Assembly: GCA_022579005.1 (NCBI GenBank)
Contig: MU401722.1
Coordinates: 1-44,583, forward strand
DNA: 44,583 bases
Origin: Poronia punctata
Taxonomy: Eukaryota; Ascomycota; Sordariomycetes; Xylariales; Xylariaceae
Reading direction: 5' to 3'
The position numbers and the translations under genes were made by a program. Each line of letters begins with the position of its first letter. The first letter of the stretch is position 1. The notes under the pieces are model-generated. The model did no database searches, was not told the origin of the DNA, and saw only the letters and a list, made by a program, of their open reading frames with translations. This document shows positions 22,025 to 34,560 of the stretch, piece by piece.

Positions 22025-23542
22025 TCATAACACAGAAGAAGCCCGTTCAGCAACCAACTTCCTAATCTCCTCAGCCCCAACCTTCCTCCCCATATCTAAC
22101 CCCCCTACCTCCTCAGCCAACAATCTCGCCTTGATCCTCATATCCTCAGCCTCTGGTGAATTGCCCACGACCTTTTCAAAAGCACTGGTCAACTCATTCA
22201 TCTCGACATACGGCGCAGCCGTCTGATTTCCTCTAACCCCGATCCCGGCCAATTCGGCACGCACGGCGAAATCATACGTATCGATCCACACGGGACAAAT
22301 AACCTGCGGGACGCCCGCCGCCACAGCCTCGTAGAAGGAATTCGCACCTCCGTGATGGACGTACGCTAGAACGGATTTACTTGCCGTGAGACAGGCGACA
22401 GGGGAAGCAGGTAGCCATTCCGTGATGCGGATACGGGGATCATCTACTACCAACTCCACACTTCTCTTTTCCTCGTCCTTTGCGGTGTTGATCGTCCTAC
22501 GACATTTCCACAAAACCTGAATATCGGGATGTAGCGCCAAACAAGCCTCGATAGCGGCAAGGACCTCTGCAAACTGTCCCTCATCATAAGTAATGTGCGA
22601 CCCCATATTGATAATCAACGTCGGACGCGCGGCGATCCAACGAGCAAAGGCGGGATCGAGGGGTTGTTGGGCAACGACGGGTAAGATTGGTCCGCACCCG
22701 ATGACATTTGGGGGGATGACGGAGAATGGCCAGTCGGTGCTTCTGGTTGCGGGGACGAGGTGCAGCACGTTGGGATCGCATTGGTTGTAGCCTGTTGTCA
22801 TTTTCCCGGGGATGCCGTGTTCGTTGCGGGCCTTGACGAGGGATTGCACGCGGGGGGAGAATAGGGAGAGTTTGATGAGTTGGTAGATGAGGTAGATGTT
22901 TGTGGGGATGGAGGATAGGGGGATGGGGAGGGAGAAGCCGGATGAAAAGCTGTTTTTGTCTGTTAGTACTTTTTTTTTCTTTTTTTCTTTTTTTTCCTGT
23001 AGAGTATAAACTTACACAGGATATTTCCACAAAACCTCCAGTCTCGGCTGGAGATTAATGACATGATCCTTGAAAGTGCCCGGACTCAACACGACATATC
23101 TCTTATGATGAGTACTGCAAGCATCGAGAGCAGGTCCGAGAAGCGGATCGACGATGACGGCGTCGGGACGTAACTCCTCAATCAACTCGACACAACGATC
23201 GTAGAGGCCGAGATACGTCTCGTCTTCCCACGGAGCCATGAGGGCTTGCAGGATCGTACGGTACGATTGCATGGCGCCCTGGACGCCGGGGGCGTGGCGG
23301 GGGAAGAAGTCGAAGCCTTTGGCGGTGAAGGCATCTTTCATGCAGATGCCTGGTAAAGCGTGGAAAGAGATCTCTGGCGGGACGGAGTTTGCGAGTCCCG
23401 AGAAGGAGGCGATGTGTACGTCGTAATCTTCGTCGTCGTCGCCGCTGGCCGTTGCGAGTTCGCTGGCGACGGCCAACATGACGGAGGATTGGCCGAGTTC
23501 GGCATTTGTGAAGAATAAGATTGTTGGTGGTAGTTTGCCCAT
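22025..23542 (-). CDS. GT1-family UDP-glycosyltransferase
   Basis: Two exons (23542-23016 and 22949-22025) encode 483 residues, about the usual GT1 length. The N-terminal Rossmann half begins ILFFTNAELGQSS and includes DAVIVDPLLGPALD. The C-terminal nucleotide-sugar half has IINMGSH, ITEWLPASPV and the donor-binding HHGGANSFYEAVAAGVPQ followed by P-x-x-x-D-x-x-D. These correspond to the PSPG-like region of fungal and plant glucosyltransferases. No signal peptide or anchor is seen, so it is probably cytosolic. It likely glucosylates a lipophilic acceptor such as a sterol, polyketide or phenol; the acceptor cannot be read. The 66-nt intron (22950-23015) is a near-pure purine run on the coding strand with a TACTAAC branch site. 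A longer start at 23641-23644 is open but adds non-conserved residues. Confidence 0.9.
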
Positions 23543-26500
23543 GATTGTGATTTTCTTGATGTTTATTTCTTTGGGCAATTGACAATGTACGGTATGGTAT
23601 GAATTCTGTTTGTTTACATCCACGATGAACTCATTTACTTTCATTCATTCATTCATACGCACATACGATGCTATTCGGAAACATGGGCGCGTATAAGGGT
23701 CTATTATCACATGCATATCTCAATTCCCAGGACCCCTTGTCGCAATCCTAGCTATAGTACATATTCCATGCATATCCCATCTTTGGCCATGATGACAATC
23801 CTCCTTGACAGAATAGAGAAACAAATAATATGGTAGTCCTCATAGGCAGAAGACTATCATGTATTATTGCCCAAAAGAGACAATTACCACGTTTGGATTT
23901 AGTTGATTTTATCTAACCCAGGATAAATCCATCCCATCTGCACCGGCAAGGGCAAGGATTGATGAACAGGCAAAAAAAGAGAAAATCAACCTAACCTAAA
24001 CAAGACTCGGGTTCATCGTGTAAGTGTATGCTTATGTAGCTAGCTAACCTAGCTGTCTTATTACCTAAAGGTATGATGTATCTGGGGTTACATCGATCTC
24101 CTCAGCCTTCAAAAATAGTAAGACGATCATCCCAGCTGAGAAATGTTTACAGTCTTGAGAAGAAAAAAAAGTTAAAAAGGATTAGTACGATGTTATAATA
24201 TGCCTAGGAACGATAATAATAGAAAGAGATCTGAAACTGATGAATTTACAAATAAATCCCACACGGAAATATAGTTTCAGCCATATGAGAAGAAGGATCA
24301 GCCATCAGCCAGTGGCACCATAAATTATGTAATGTTGTACAGAGATGCAAATATCATGTCAGATGCCGATCACACAGGAGAAAGAAAAAACCGTTGTACA
24401 CGTGAGATAAGAAAATGCGAGATACCGAAAAGATGTTCTAGAAGGAATAAGCCAAAGAGACGCGCGCGCGCGGGGTATTCGCCCGAGGCGAGGAGGAGGA
24501 GGAGGAAAAAACGTACATGTAAGCGAGGGTCATCCCACCAAGGCTTTTATGCTTTTTCGGTGTAAGACGCCACACAAAGTCATGACGTACATGTAACCTC
24601 ACGATATCTACGTGTAAAAGAAGCACAACACCTGGTAGGTAGTGGTAGGTTAGGTAAGTAATTATTAAGCGAATTAGTTTATCTGATAACGTCATGAATG
24701 CAGCAAGAGGACATGCGTGTGGTGCGGTAAGTACCTAGGCTAGGACGCAACATACATAACATCCGTGTAAACTAACCATCTAGCAAGCGACGATAGGTAA
24801 GCCGACCTAACCTAGATAGATGTTAGAAAAGAAGAAGCAAAGGAACGGATAGGACCCTGACAAGACAAAACAAGCTCTGTTAAGCATTATGGCCAAGTGG
24901 GCTTGGCAATCTCTTGACTAGTAGATAGCTTGCCATTAATCCGAAGTCTAGAACTAGAAGATGAAGATGCCTACGGCAAGGAAGTTAGCGTGGTTGTTTG
25001 GATGTCTTGGATGGAATCTGCACATGGCCAATTTACCTCCTGCATGTAATAATGCCTAGTAGTAGGTACCTAATTGCGCCTAACAACACGAAGTTTGGTC
25101 CCTTCGAATTTCCTCTACGTGTGCTCTACAAGTAGATGGATAGACGATGTAACCTACTGTACCTTCCCTACAACACAAAAACTGCTTGTCGGATTTAGGC
25201 TCGTAGGTTCGTCAACCGCATCAGAGGTTCGGCAAGGGTGTCGGTCTCTCAAAGCTTTAATTTCCGTCTTGAACAAAACCCCCATCATCACCTCATTCTT
25301 ATCTAACCAACTAACCCACCCCTAAAATCCTTCCATCTACGTATTCTTTTAACCTATATCACAGTCTATTAAAGGCCTTCCCAATTTAGGCAGAAACGGG
25401 CGCCGGGGGGATGTCACGATTTGATACCCAAAAAAATCGGGGATCTAGACCACTAAACTCGACTAGGTTACTTCAATCTCACACAGGCCTAGTCTAGTGG
25501 ATTTAATGCCTGTCAGATTTTCCGACCGAACCAACATTTAAATCCTAGCAAGGGAAATCGCGCGGCGCGGCATCGTTTCCCGAGTAAATTCCCACAATAG
25601 CTCAATGATCGTCTGACGATCAAATAGGAAGAAGGAAGTTTAACTCTTAATCTTTCCTTTAAAAGAAGTGGAAGCTAATACGAGATTTTTTTCCTTGGTT
25701 TTCACTACCATCCATCAATCAATCAATCGACTGTAGATCAGCCTTGTCACTTACACGTGGGAAAGATTCAATCTAACCCAGGTAGTCCAAGTAATAAATG
25801 AGGGGTTCAACCGAGGCCGACAAGATAGCCGCTAAGTTAGTCTAGCTCATAGGACGGAGGGAAGCTATCGCGTACTTGTAAAGGACCTACCCTCTCTCCC
25901 GTCGAACTGTTTACCCAACACAACGTAGCGCGATGTGGTTAAAAAACAAGGTTTTTAGGTATCTAGGCAGGTAACAAACACACGCGCACAAATCAAATCA
26001 ATTCCCTCCCTACTTCGCCTTACAAGGGTAACCTAGACTAGACTTTTCGCACTCGGCTACGGGTTTTGCGCGGCTATGGGGGATTTGGAGGGGAATTGAT
26101 AGTCTTACATATAGTAATAAATGATAAAATCCAGACAACCGATGCCAATCCGTGATGCCGGACGCAGAAGACGAGAGATCGATTTCAAAACAAGTTTGGC
26201 GCTTATCTTGCCCACATCGCATGTTTCCGAACCGGAACGAGGAAGGGAGGAAGGAGGGAGGGAGTATATGGATCGTTGTCAACTAGGTAAATGAATAAAA
26301 TGTCGCTGTATAGGCTGGCGTTGTCATAACGAATGTAGCAAAAATAAAATGTTCTATTCGCAGCTTCATAAACAACTCGGTCTTTGTCATGTAGACAAGA
26401 AGATAAGATGAAATGCAAAATAAAGACCCCCTTCCCCTTTCATGTAATGACAGACGAGCCTCGGCAACGAAGAGAAAACAGAACCCGCCACCTTCCCCCC

Positions 26501-26545
26501 ATCATTTCTTCAGTGTAGATAAAATAGACTAGGTAGCTACATTGC
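23543..26545. other. 3 kb gene-free region
   Basis: No supportable gene on either strand. It contains an ATTC tetranucleotide run (about 23641-23657), a CGCGCGCG patch at 24462-24472, a GAGGAG run near 24488-24506 and AT-rich stretches near 24180-24300. Words TTCTTTTAACCTA and CAATTTAGGCAG near 25345-25395 also occur in MITE copy B (13935-14020), so a fragment of that repeat may lie here. The stretch from 26000 to 26545 is probably 3' UTR of the next gene. Confidence 0.4.
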
Positions 26546-27387
26546 TTACTTCATAAGCCCCTTATGCGGTCGCGGAAGACTAAGCCCAATAACAACACTA
26601 ATCCCAACCGCGATGATCTCCGTAAGAACCGAGAGCACGAAATAAATAACCGTGCTCCCAACCAAGATGTTGAACCTCAAATCATTTGAAAAGGCAAACA
26701 GGAGACCGTAAACCAATCTCGCCGCGACAAAGGGAGAGCCGGCGGCGACGGCATAGAGAAGACGCTTCTCGACGTGAGGGATCTCGATGCGATGAGACAG
26801 GACGATGAAGTACAAGATGGCGGTGCCGACAAACTGGGCGAGGAAGACAACATCGGCAGCCTTGGTCAGGTAGTTGGCTACAAAAGGAGCGGGCGCGTCC
26901 GGAGGGGGCGGGATGGACGAGCTTCCTGATGCTAGACCGATGCCCGTGAAACTGGTGATTAGGACGAGCGTGAAGAAGGCTCTGTGGATTGGCTTGTACA
27001 GGAATCCATTTCTGTTTGTTTTTTTAAGAAATGTTAGCGGGAAGGTGTATACATGCATGTGTGTGACGGTTATCGACTAAGAAAATGCCGAGGATGAAAA
27101 ACTTACAGTCTTCCAATCATACCAAGACTGATACCAATTAGCGGCGCGATGCCGATGCTCTCGGTAACAAGGGCACCGGCATAGATGGTGCGCGTCGGTT
27201 GAGAGATGGTGAGTAGTTGAAAGATGGCGCCGATGATACGAAGGATGCTAAAGATGACAACAATCAACCAGCCACCGCTTCGAAGCCAACCATGTCTGAC
27301 GCAGAGGGCGAGGCCGCAGATGAGATAGGGCACGAAGAAGACGAGTTGCACGATGCCCGTAGCATCGCGAAATGAGATTTCATGCAT
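26546..27387 (-). CDS. Seven-helix fungal integral membrane protein
   Basis: Two exons (27387-27107 and 27011-26546) encode 248 residues. About seven hydrophobic helices are visible: IVQLVFFVPYLICGLAL, WLIVVIFSILRIIGAIF, the SIGIAPLIGISLG region, FFTLVLITSFTGIGLA, VVFLAQFVGTAILYFIVL, the FVAARLVYGLL region, and VIYFVLSVLTEIIAVGIS. The short exofacial or luminal loop is Pro-rich (SSSIPPPPDAP). The order and length fit the fungal family catalogued, as I recall, as DUF7702; that assignment is from memory of the pattern. No catalytic motif is evident. Function is unknown; a receptor-like or small transporter-like role would be guesswork. Confidence 0.8.
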
Positions 27388-30070
27388 TCTCCGTCTTTGC
27401 TCTAGATTGTAAGATGGGGAAAAAGTCTAGCGTCTTGGTATTCTTTTGTTGTTTTTAGTCTTCCTTATGAGAATATGGTTTGATAGAATGAAAGGGGACG
27501 ATGTATCCAGGGAGGGACTCGCTGGAAAGCAAAGGACTATAATTGTAGCGAGAATATTATGTAAGTTGGGCGAGCCGCGACAACAGACCACAGGGGCGAG
27601 AAGAGCGTAAGAGGAATAAGAGAGTAACAGGCATCTTACCATTATTCTGGAAATTCCTTTATTAGGAAATTGGGGTAAAGATAGAAACATGGCACAGCCA
27701 AGAAGTCCTGTTTAGGCTTTGATTTGCCATAGCTGAGGAGTTAGGCGGGCTAGGGCAGAATGGACATGTAAGATAAAAGAAGTAAACAACGAATCGAATG
27801 ACCTAATGAACAAGGGTCCACCAATTCCAGCCACATACCCTGAGACATTCCTTCAGAATCCATCTCTGATAAGTCTCGTCGACCTTAGTCATGATAGCCT
27901 TCCAACCTTCCTGGAAGGGGTCCAAGTAGATTCGATTCCGGGATCTACAGCTCAAACACGTGGGCTTCAGGGGCGGCTAAACGGTGTCTCGTTTCTTTTT
28001 CCATCTTTCTTTAGAACATGTCCTGATCAGTGGTATACAGGTAGATGCGTACATGTATGCATGTAGATGAGTTCTGTTTCATGTTGTACTCTGGTATTTT
28101 CGGTGTGCGTAGGTAATCAGCTGTGTTTGACAAGCCGTAGTCGATGCAGGACTTGCTCTCGCCGAGGTATTAGCCACGAGTCAGACTGTAATAAAGCGGC
28201 ATGGGTTACTTTGTCGTCACGCGATTTGTGAGCTGGGCGAAAAAGAAGCTTTGCGTCAGTCTTGTCGCCAACTCTTGTCTGTCTTGGTGACAGTTTTCCG
28301 GTTCCGGGGGTTTACCAGCATGTTACAGGGGACCTGCTAGGGACCTACCTAATGAGGTTACGTTGGAGAGCGACCCTGCAGATTCCCCCCCTGCTAGGGT
28401 GACATGCGTAGATGTATCTACCCTGTGATCAAGATTGAAAAACTCCTAAAATATTCCATATCCTGGTTAATCTCCCGTTGCGACCGTAACCCAAATAATT
28501 CAATGATGGACACGAAACACGTGCCCTCGAATGAAACCAAGAGAAATGATACCCTTCACTACACATTTGCCGGCCTCAGCTGAATGGCTGATGGAGAGGC
28601 CGGCGCTTGACAACCTGCACTGCCGGATAAGCGCGATAAAGGGGTTTAGTGCTGATTCAATAGGCTGAAGGTTTATACCGTACTTACCTTAGGTAACCTT
28701 CATTTTTTGACGCTATGGTGTAGGTGACTGCTTTACTGGCCATACTATAAAACAAGCCTTGCATGTGTGCAACATCTCCGCTCCGTATAACGGAACCCTG
28801 CTAAAATTGGCAACACACAGGGATCCCAAAGTACCTTTATAATATCGATGATTTACGTGCGTACCTAGACTACTGACAACTACTGTGGGGATAGGGTAGG
28901 CGGGATCTACCTTGGCTCCAATTCTACCACGTTAATCCCCTAAAACGTGCACGGGATGGATACCACAGGCCTAGTAGAGACAAGGACTGACTGGGGAATG
29001 AAGAGGGGGATGCGATGTTCAGGTTGTTGCCATGCATGCATTTTGGATCCTTTCATCTCGTCTCAGGTAGCTAAGTTAGCTACTCTTTGCGATCATGAAG
29101 TTGGAGGAACGGGGCAAAAAGCACGTGTGGGAGATTGTCAATGTCTGTTACGCAGTTGTGTAATACACTTGCATCATATCGCAGCAACGGATTATTGAGG
29201 CGTGGGACGGATTAAATGTTAGCTGTGTTTCAGCAAAGGATTCTCATCCCCCGCAAGAATTGGATTCCTGACTTTTTGATTGTTACAGATAAGTAATTAC
29301 ATAAGAGGTACCTTGCAATTGGGAGGCAGGTGCGTAATGAATGTTAAAGATAGTACCTACTTTACTACAGGCTTTACCTGGACGCGCCACTTCCCAAACC
29401 TTATAACGGATGCCGGCAAATCGTCAAGAACACTCCATCACTTCCTAATTGATGTAGCTCTTTTTACATTTCCTACGGCACAGCACTTTGCCTTTGTTTA
29501 CATTGGCTTTAGCTGTCATTTATTCAGATCCCTGATTTAACTATTTTGGGATTAGAGCTGACACAGAACGGTGACATAGGTACCTAACTAAACATGTACG
29601 TCCCTGGTCACGTAGGAGTAGTCGCAAACCCCGAATTTACACCATGTAGACTAAATAGATAGCTCCCAGTCGTATCTATGGGATGATGGGTGTAAGGAGG
29701 GGGGAGCTAATGATCTGCGGTGTGGGCTGGGCCATTGGGCGACGGATATAATTTTGGTTTATTCTTATTCTTATTTCTTTCAGCCAAGGTCAAGCTAGTA
29801 CCCTGCCAGCCAGCGCTACCGCCTTACCTCATATATAGAGGAACTAAAACCCAGCCGCTCTCAACGCCTCCGTACCACCGTATGACAACAAGAGGTACCG
29901 GTTGGATGGCGCCACCTGATTGTATGTATTGACCAGCAGTACGAAGAGGCGCAACTGCATATGCATCATCACATACCGTTCACATCTTACTCGTACATTA
30001 ATAACGGCTTCTCAACTTCTCTTCTTCTTCTAGAAGCAATCATCTGCCTTCTATAAAGCAACCCAATCAC
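27388..30070. other. 2.7 kb intergenic region
   Basis: Only short open frames without conserved motifs are present. An AT-rich patch near 28430-28500 and CT-rich sequence at 30010-30060, just before the bANK gene, are visible. The latter is likely promoter or 5' UTR. Confidence 0.4.
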
Positions 30071-31289
30071 ATGCTTACTCACCCGGACCCTTCTATCGGC
30101 ATTGCAATGGATGTTACATTTGACGACAATCTAAGCTACATCACCAATCCCCAAGAGAGACGACGAGTCCAGAACAGGATATCACAGCGCAACTACAGTG
30201 AGTATCTCTCGACGGGCGACAAGCTTTTGTCGGCTAACCCAGTCTGTCTCCAAGGCACCTGAACGCCGTAAATCGTCAACTTTTCATCTTACTAACTCTG
30301 CGTCTGTTTCAAAAGGGGAGAGAATGAAGAACATGGAGTCTTCAAACAAAAGCCGGCAGACCAATAAGCCATTAACATGGACACAACCACATACCATCCC
30401 CAGACCTCCTGGCCGCAAGAGAGGGGCCGATCAGGTTCCGGGGACAATACCGCCCACATCATTTTCCAAATCCCCCCGACAAAGGCAACCTAGCGGGTCA
30501 CCAGAAGAGCAATTCTTCATGATCACACCAGCCGGCTCCGACTGCTCCGGACCTAGAGAAGCAGAAATAACCACCACATCCGCCCCCGCCACCACATCAA
30601 CCACAACAACAACCACAACCGCAACAGCAACAGACATTCAATGGGCCAGCGACATGTTAACAGGCTTTGACGATGGCCATCACACCCCAGAACTACAGCC
30701 AATAAACGGAAACGGCCCCTTACTTACCCCCCCTTCCATGTCATCCAGTCTCCCATCCATAGAACACGTCAACGTCCCATTCGACGGCACAGGTCTAGAC
30801 CACTTAATGACAGACGGCCAAATGGACGGCAATCTATCCTGGCCAGACGAAGACTTCGGCTTTACTTTACCGCCGAGCATGCGCGGGTTTAACACGCTAC
30901 ACATTGCCAGCCACAAGGGGCAAGCAACCATCATCCGCACCTTACTAGCTACGAAGAGTCATCTAGACGTAGACTCGATGTCGGGCGACGGGCGGTCGGC
31001 GCTGCACATAGCAGCATTGGCGCGACACGCGGATGTGGTGCAGGAGCTGTTGCGCGCGGGCGCCAACGCGCTCCAGCGAGACTGCGACGGACAGACGGCC
31101 ATGCACATGGCAGCCAAGTCGGGCGACATCGCCGTCGCCGAGCAGATCCTGACGGAATGCGCCGAGTGTCTGTTGCTACGAGATAATAGCATGCAGACAC
31201 CTCTACATCAGGCCGTGATACATGGCCACGAGGACATGGTCAAGTTCCTTTTAGAGAGGGGCGCCGATCCGGCCGCTATCATACTATAG
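30071..31289 (+). CDS. bANK transcription factor (basic region plus ankyrin repeats, TOXE-like)
   Basis: Exons 30071-30197 and 30316-31289 encode 366 residues. The first exon ends inside a bZIP-type basic region, NPQERRRVQNRISQRNY; the junction completes it with Arg and runs into ERMKNME. No heptad leucine zipper follows. Instead there is a Thr/Pro-rich low-complexity linker (about 140-165), then three to four ankyrin repeats (from FNTLHIASHKG, about 270) to the C-terminus. This architecture is that of bANK proteins, typified by TOXE of Cochliobolus carbonum, a pathway-specific regulator of a secondary-metabolite cluster. It suggests a nuclear DNA-binding regulator of nearby biosynthetic genes, which is inference. 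The in-frame ATG at 30107 is an equally good start. Confidence 0.87.
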
Positions 31290-31808
31290 ATCCATACCTT
31301 ACAGGGCAGGGCGTTTCAAATCGGCGTTAATCAAATGGGTGGGGACGGCGGCTTGCACTGGAATTACATTCACTTGTTGGTTTTCACCTTATGCTATCTC
31401 ACGTCATCAAATCTTGCTGTTACATTGTTACAACATTGCATTACTTTGCATACACGTACACTTTTGTTTTTATATTTTGCATACACAAGCAAATGTATAT
31501 ATATATATTCCATCATTTATGACCAAACCTTAGACGAGAGAGATGATTTACATGAGGAAATAAGAAAAGAAATCCTTCGTTATACCCCATCCATCCATCC
31601 ATCTAATCTCCTGTTCCTGTCTTCTGTTCCCGCCCATCTATCTTGATCTTGATCTTGATCTTGTCCACTTCTTAGTCCCCGTTCCTGTCATCTAGTGCCC
31701 GTCTTGGTTTGTACTTGTAGCCTGTAGCGTAGAATCTTAGTAAAAGTACCCAAGGTACGTCGCCAACCAAACTAGTACAAATCAATCTTTCCCACCCACC
31801 CTCTTAAC
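31290..31808. other. Convergent 3' flanks of bANK and AYR1-like genes
   Basis: AT-rich sequence with a TA run near 31497-31506, ATCC repeats (31590-31602) and a TTGATC hexamer repeated four times (about 31643-31665). It is probably both 3' UTRs. No gene is seen. Confidence 0.45.
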
Positions 31809-33054
31809 CTACTCCGCTTTCGTCTTCTTGGCATCGTTCTTGCTCTTGAACTCCTCTTCCCGCAAAATACTATCCAACTTGCCAAGTCCAAAGATCAAAT
31901 AGCAGACGTAATCTATGACCCATTCGCCAAAGAGCAACGACCCGAACCAGACAGCCCAAGCAAGTCTGCCATACCAAAACCAATCCGGTCTACCGAGCCA
32001 AGCTCTAAGAAACCACCAGACCTCTGCTCTAGTGCTGCGGTCGACGAGGGCGTGGGCCAGTTGATCGGGCGTCATCTCGGCATTATTCTGGCTGAAGCGC
32101 AACCTCTTCTCGAACAGGTCCGTGACGGCGAGGTAATGCGAGTCGGGCGGGAGCGTCTTCTCGGTCCAGTTATCGGCAATATTGGACTGCACGGGACCGA
32201 CCATGGCGCACATGACGCGCACACCGAAGGGCTTGAGTTCCTGACGGAGAGTACGGCTGTAGCTGACTATGGCGCCTTTGCTGGCGCAGTAGGCGCTGCC
32301 GAAGATGTAGGGGACCACGGCCGATAAGGAGGCGATGTTGATGACGAGGCCCTGGGCTTGGATGAGAGGGGTCGAGAAGGCGGATACCATGGCCATGACG
32401 CCGAAGACGTTGACTTCGAAGGTCTTGCGGACGTCGTCGATGGAAAGGTCTGTTGCTGGGAAGGTATGTGTACGTCCACTGACGAGGGAGGTGTTAGTGT
32501 CTGTTGAGTAAGGGGCTGGCGGATCAAAGTCTTACGCATTGTTCACGAGAACATCAAGTCTACCACCGGTGATATCAACGACCTTCTTCCGACATTCCAC
32601 GATGCTATCTTGGTTCGTCACATCGAGCGGGACGCTAGTGATGCCTTGCTGTGCAAGACTAGCTAGAGCCTTGGAGCTTCTAGCCGTGGCAATGACATAA
32701 TAGCCTGATCATTTTATTAGCTTCCCGACATTTTTTGAAAAAGATGCATCTCTCAAAACTGAGGATGAGGAGATGAAGAAGAAGAAGAAGAAGAAACACA
32801 ACGGGGAATCTCACCTCTCTTATGAAACTCGACACAAATGGAGTGACCTATTCCACCAGGTGTACATCTGTTCACAAAAAACAACAGGTTAGCCCTTCTT
32901 CTTATTCGAAACCGAAACCGAAAACCCCCTCTCTAACTAGATCTATCTCATCCCCCCTCTCTAACTAGATCTATCTCATTCCCCCCTCTTCCAAGCAAAA
33001 GAAAACAACTCACCCAGTGACCAATACGAACTTCTTGTTCTGAACCTGCGACAT
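31809..33054 (-). CDS. AYR1-like NADP(H) short-chain reductase
   Basis: Four exons (33054-33014, 32867-32815, 32704-32536, 32478-31809) encode 310 residues. The cofactor motif TGCTPGGIG spans the first intron. NNAG spans the third, followed by the catalytic set S (INIASLSA) and YCASK. The C-terminal third has hydrophobic segments (WFWYGRLAWAVWFGSLLFG and VIDYVCYLIFGLG), then a charged Lys/Glu tail ending KKTKAE. This matches 1-acyl-dihydroxyacetone-phosphate reductase (Ayr1) of yeast. That enzyme reduces 1-acyl-DHAP to lysophosphatidate on ER or lipid-droplet membranes. Many fungal paralogues have other or unknown substrates, so the precise reaction is inferred. It converges with the bANK gene. 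The first intron carries a perfect 28-bp tandem duplication. Confidence 0.87.
32925..32981. repeat. 28-bp tandem duplication in intron 1 of the AYR1-like gene
   Basis: Two adjacent copies of CCCTCTCTAACTAGATCTAT plus CTCATCC, with period 28. It lies wholly within the intron between 32868 and 33013. Confidence 0.85.
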
Positions 33055-33782
33055 TTTGGATGGAAATATTCCAGATTCGGCAAACTTCCTTCAAGAAAAG
33101 AAACCCAAAATCTAAATCAAGACGAGAAAAGATGGGATAGATAGATGAAGATCAATCACTTCAAGTGGCTGAGTTCGGTTTCGGTATCGTTCGCGGTTTC
33201 GTTCACGGTCCTTTTTCCACTACTTCTTCTTCTTCTTTTTTGAAGGGGGTAGTTCTATGACTAAGAGGTGAGTGTGAGTGAGTAAGTGGTATGTATGATG
33301 TGTGATGTGCTCTTATGCGGTATATGAGAATAGAATCCCAAATATGTGATGAAATCCTTGTTTTTTGGTAAAAAGTATATCACGCGCTCTGTATCCCGTT
33401 ACGTGTGACTGTGATAAAACAAACCAAAAGTAGTTTCTACCATCTAAAACATCGTCAAGTTTCTTTTTGGCTGTATACAGACAAGACACAGACATCTCCC
33501 TCTACGTATAGCCCAGTCAAGCCAAGCCTACCTAACCTAAGCAGTCATTACCCAAGTTAGGAACTAGACTCGGTAAGCTTGATATCATCGTCTTATTTCA
33601 TATATGAAGATAACCCATTTCCATTTCCATTTCCATTTCCATTTCCTCTTTACCTCTTCACCTCTTCTGCCATTTGGGTGTTGCTTTAGGTGTTGCTATA
33701 CCCCAAAAGGAAATATGCACTGTCAGCAAACACGCTTAACCTAAAATAGTCATGTACATTTTTTACCCCAGCAGCCCAGCGC
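33055..33782. other. Upstream region of the AYR1-like gene
   Basis: Promoter side of the minus-strand reductase, with a CTT-rich stretch (33218-33240) and a CCATTT microsatellite. No gene is seen. Confidence 0.4.
33614..33646. repeat. CCATTT hexanucleotide microsatellite
   Basis: Five consecutive CCATTT units, uninterrupted. Confidence 0.9.
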
Positions 33783-33922
33783 TACGGCGGACGATAGAGC
33801 CGACTGTTCGTTTTCCTAAACTTACACCAATGTAAATTTGGTAAATTGCACCTACCGGTTAGGGTAAGGGCCCTATCACTTCTATATGCATTGCATTTAT
33901 ACCTTATGCAATTGGCTGCCAT

Positions 33923-34150
33923 AACCTTAGACCTTGCAAATTGACTGTTATGACCTTGGACCTTGCGAATTGACTGCCATAACCAAGGGCCTTGCAAAGT
34001 GACTGGCTATGACCTTGGACCTTGCGAATTGGCTGCTATAACCAAGGGCCTTGCAAAGTGACTGGCCATGACCTTGGACCTTGCGAATTGGCTGCCATAA
34101 CCAAGGCGTGCAAGGGCCCTGCAATTGGCTGCTATAACAAGCGGCCCCGC
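33923..34150. repeat. Minisatellite 1, alternating 29/30-bp units
   Basis: About seven units alternate between ACCTTGGACCTTGCGAATTG-type and ACCAAGGGCCTTGCAAAGTG-type 29-30 bp monomers, so the higher-order period is about 59 bp. Confidence 0.8.
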
Positions 34151-34154
34151 AAGG

Positions 34155-34243
34155 TGTGGCTAGGTGTGGCTAGGTGTGTGGCTAGGTGTGTGGCTAGGTG
34201 TGTGGCTAGGTATGTGGCTAGGTATGTGGCTAGGTATGTGGCT
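34155..34243. repeat. Minisatellite 2, 12-bp TAGGTGTGTGGC units
   Basis: About seven head-to-tail copies. The first three full units read GTGTGTGGC, the last three GTATGTGGC, showing a simple variant gradient. Confidence 0.85.
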
Positions 34244-34269
34244 GGCCGACCCACCTTAAAAGTAGCAGC

Positions 34270-34560
34270 GAATAGGAATTAGCTGCGGACCTTGTAATTG
34301 CAACCTTTGTAATTAGAAATGGCTGCAATTGCAAAGGACCTTTGCAATTAGAAATGGCTGTAATTGGGAATAGCTGCAATTGCAAAGGACCTTGTATTTG
34401 GGAATGGCTGCAATTAGGAATAGCTGCAATTGCAAAAGACCTTGCAATTGGGAATGGCTGCAATTGGGAATGGCTGCAATTGGGAATGGCTGCAATTGGG
34501 AATGGCTGCAATTGCCAAGGGCTAATTGCGAATAACTTACTGCCAAGGTCTAGAAATTCC
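34270..34560. repeat. Minisatellite 3, 16-bp TGCAATTGGGAATGGC units
   Basis: About a dozen units. The four at 34440-34515 are near-identical, while outer ones mix in AATTGCAAAGGACCTT variants that create local palindromes. Confidence 0.85.

Noticed and set aside
23543..23644. N-terminal extension of the GT1 from an upstream in-frame ATG
   Set aside because: The added residues are not GT1-like; the Rossmann strand begins right after the ATG at 23542.
34022..34282. Open frame of 86 codons with repeated VARCVARC-type units
   Set aside because: It is the translation of minisatellites 1 and 2; open only because the 12-bp unit is a multiple of three.
33923..34560. Regularly spaced repeats resembling a CRISPR array
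   Set aside because: Units are contiguous variants without unique spacers, and the organism is a eukaryote.
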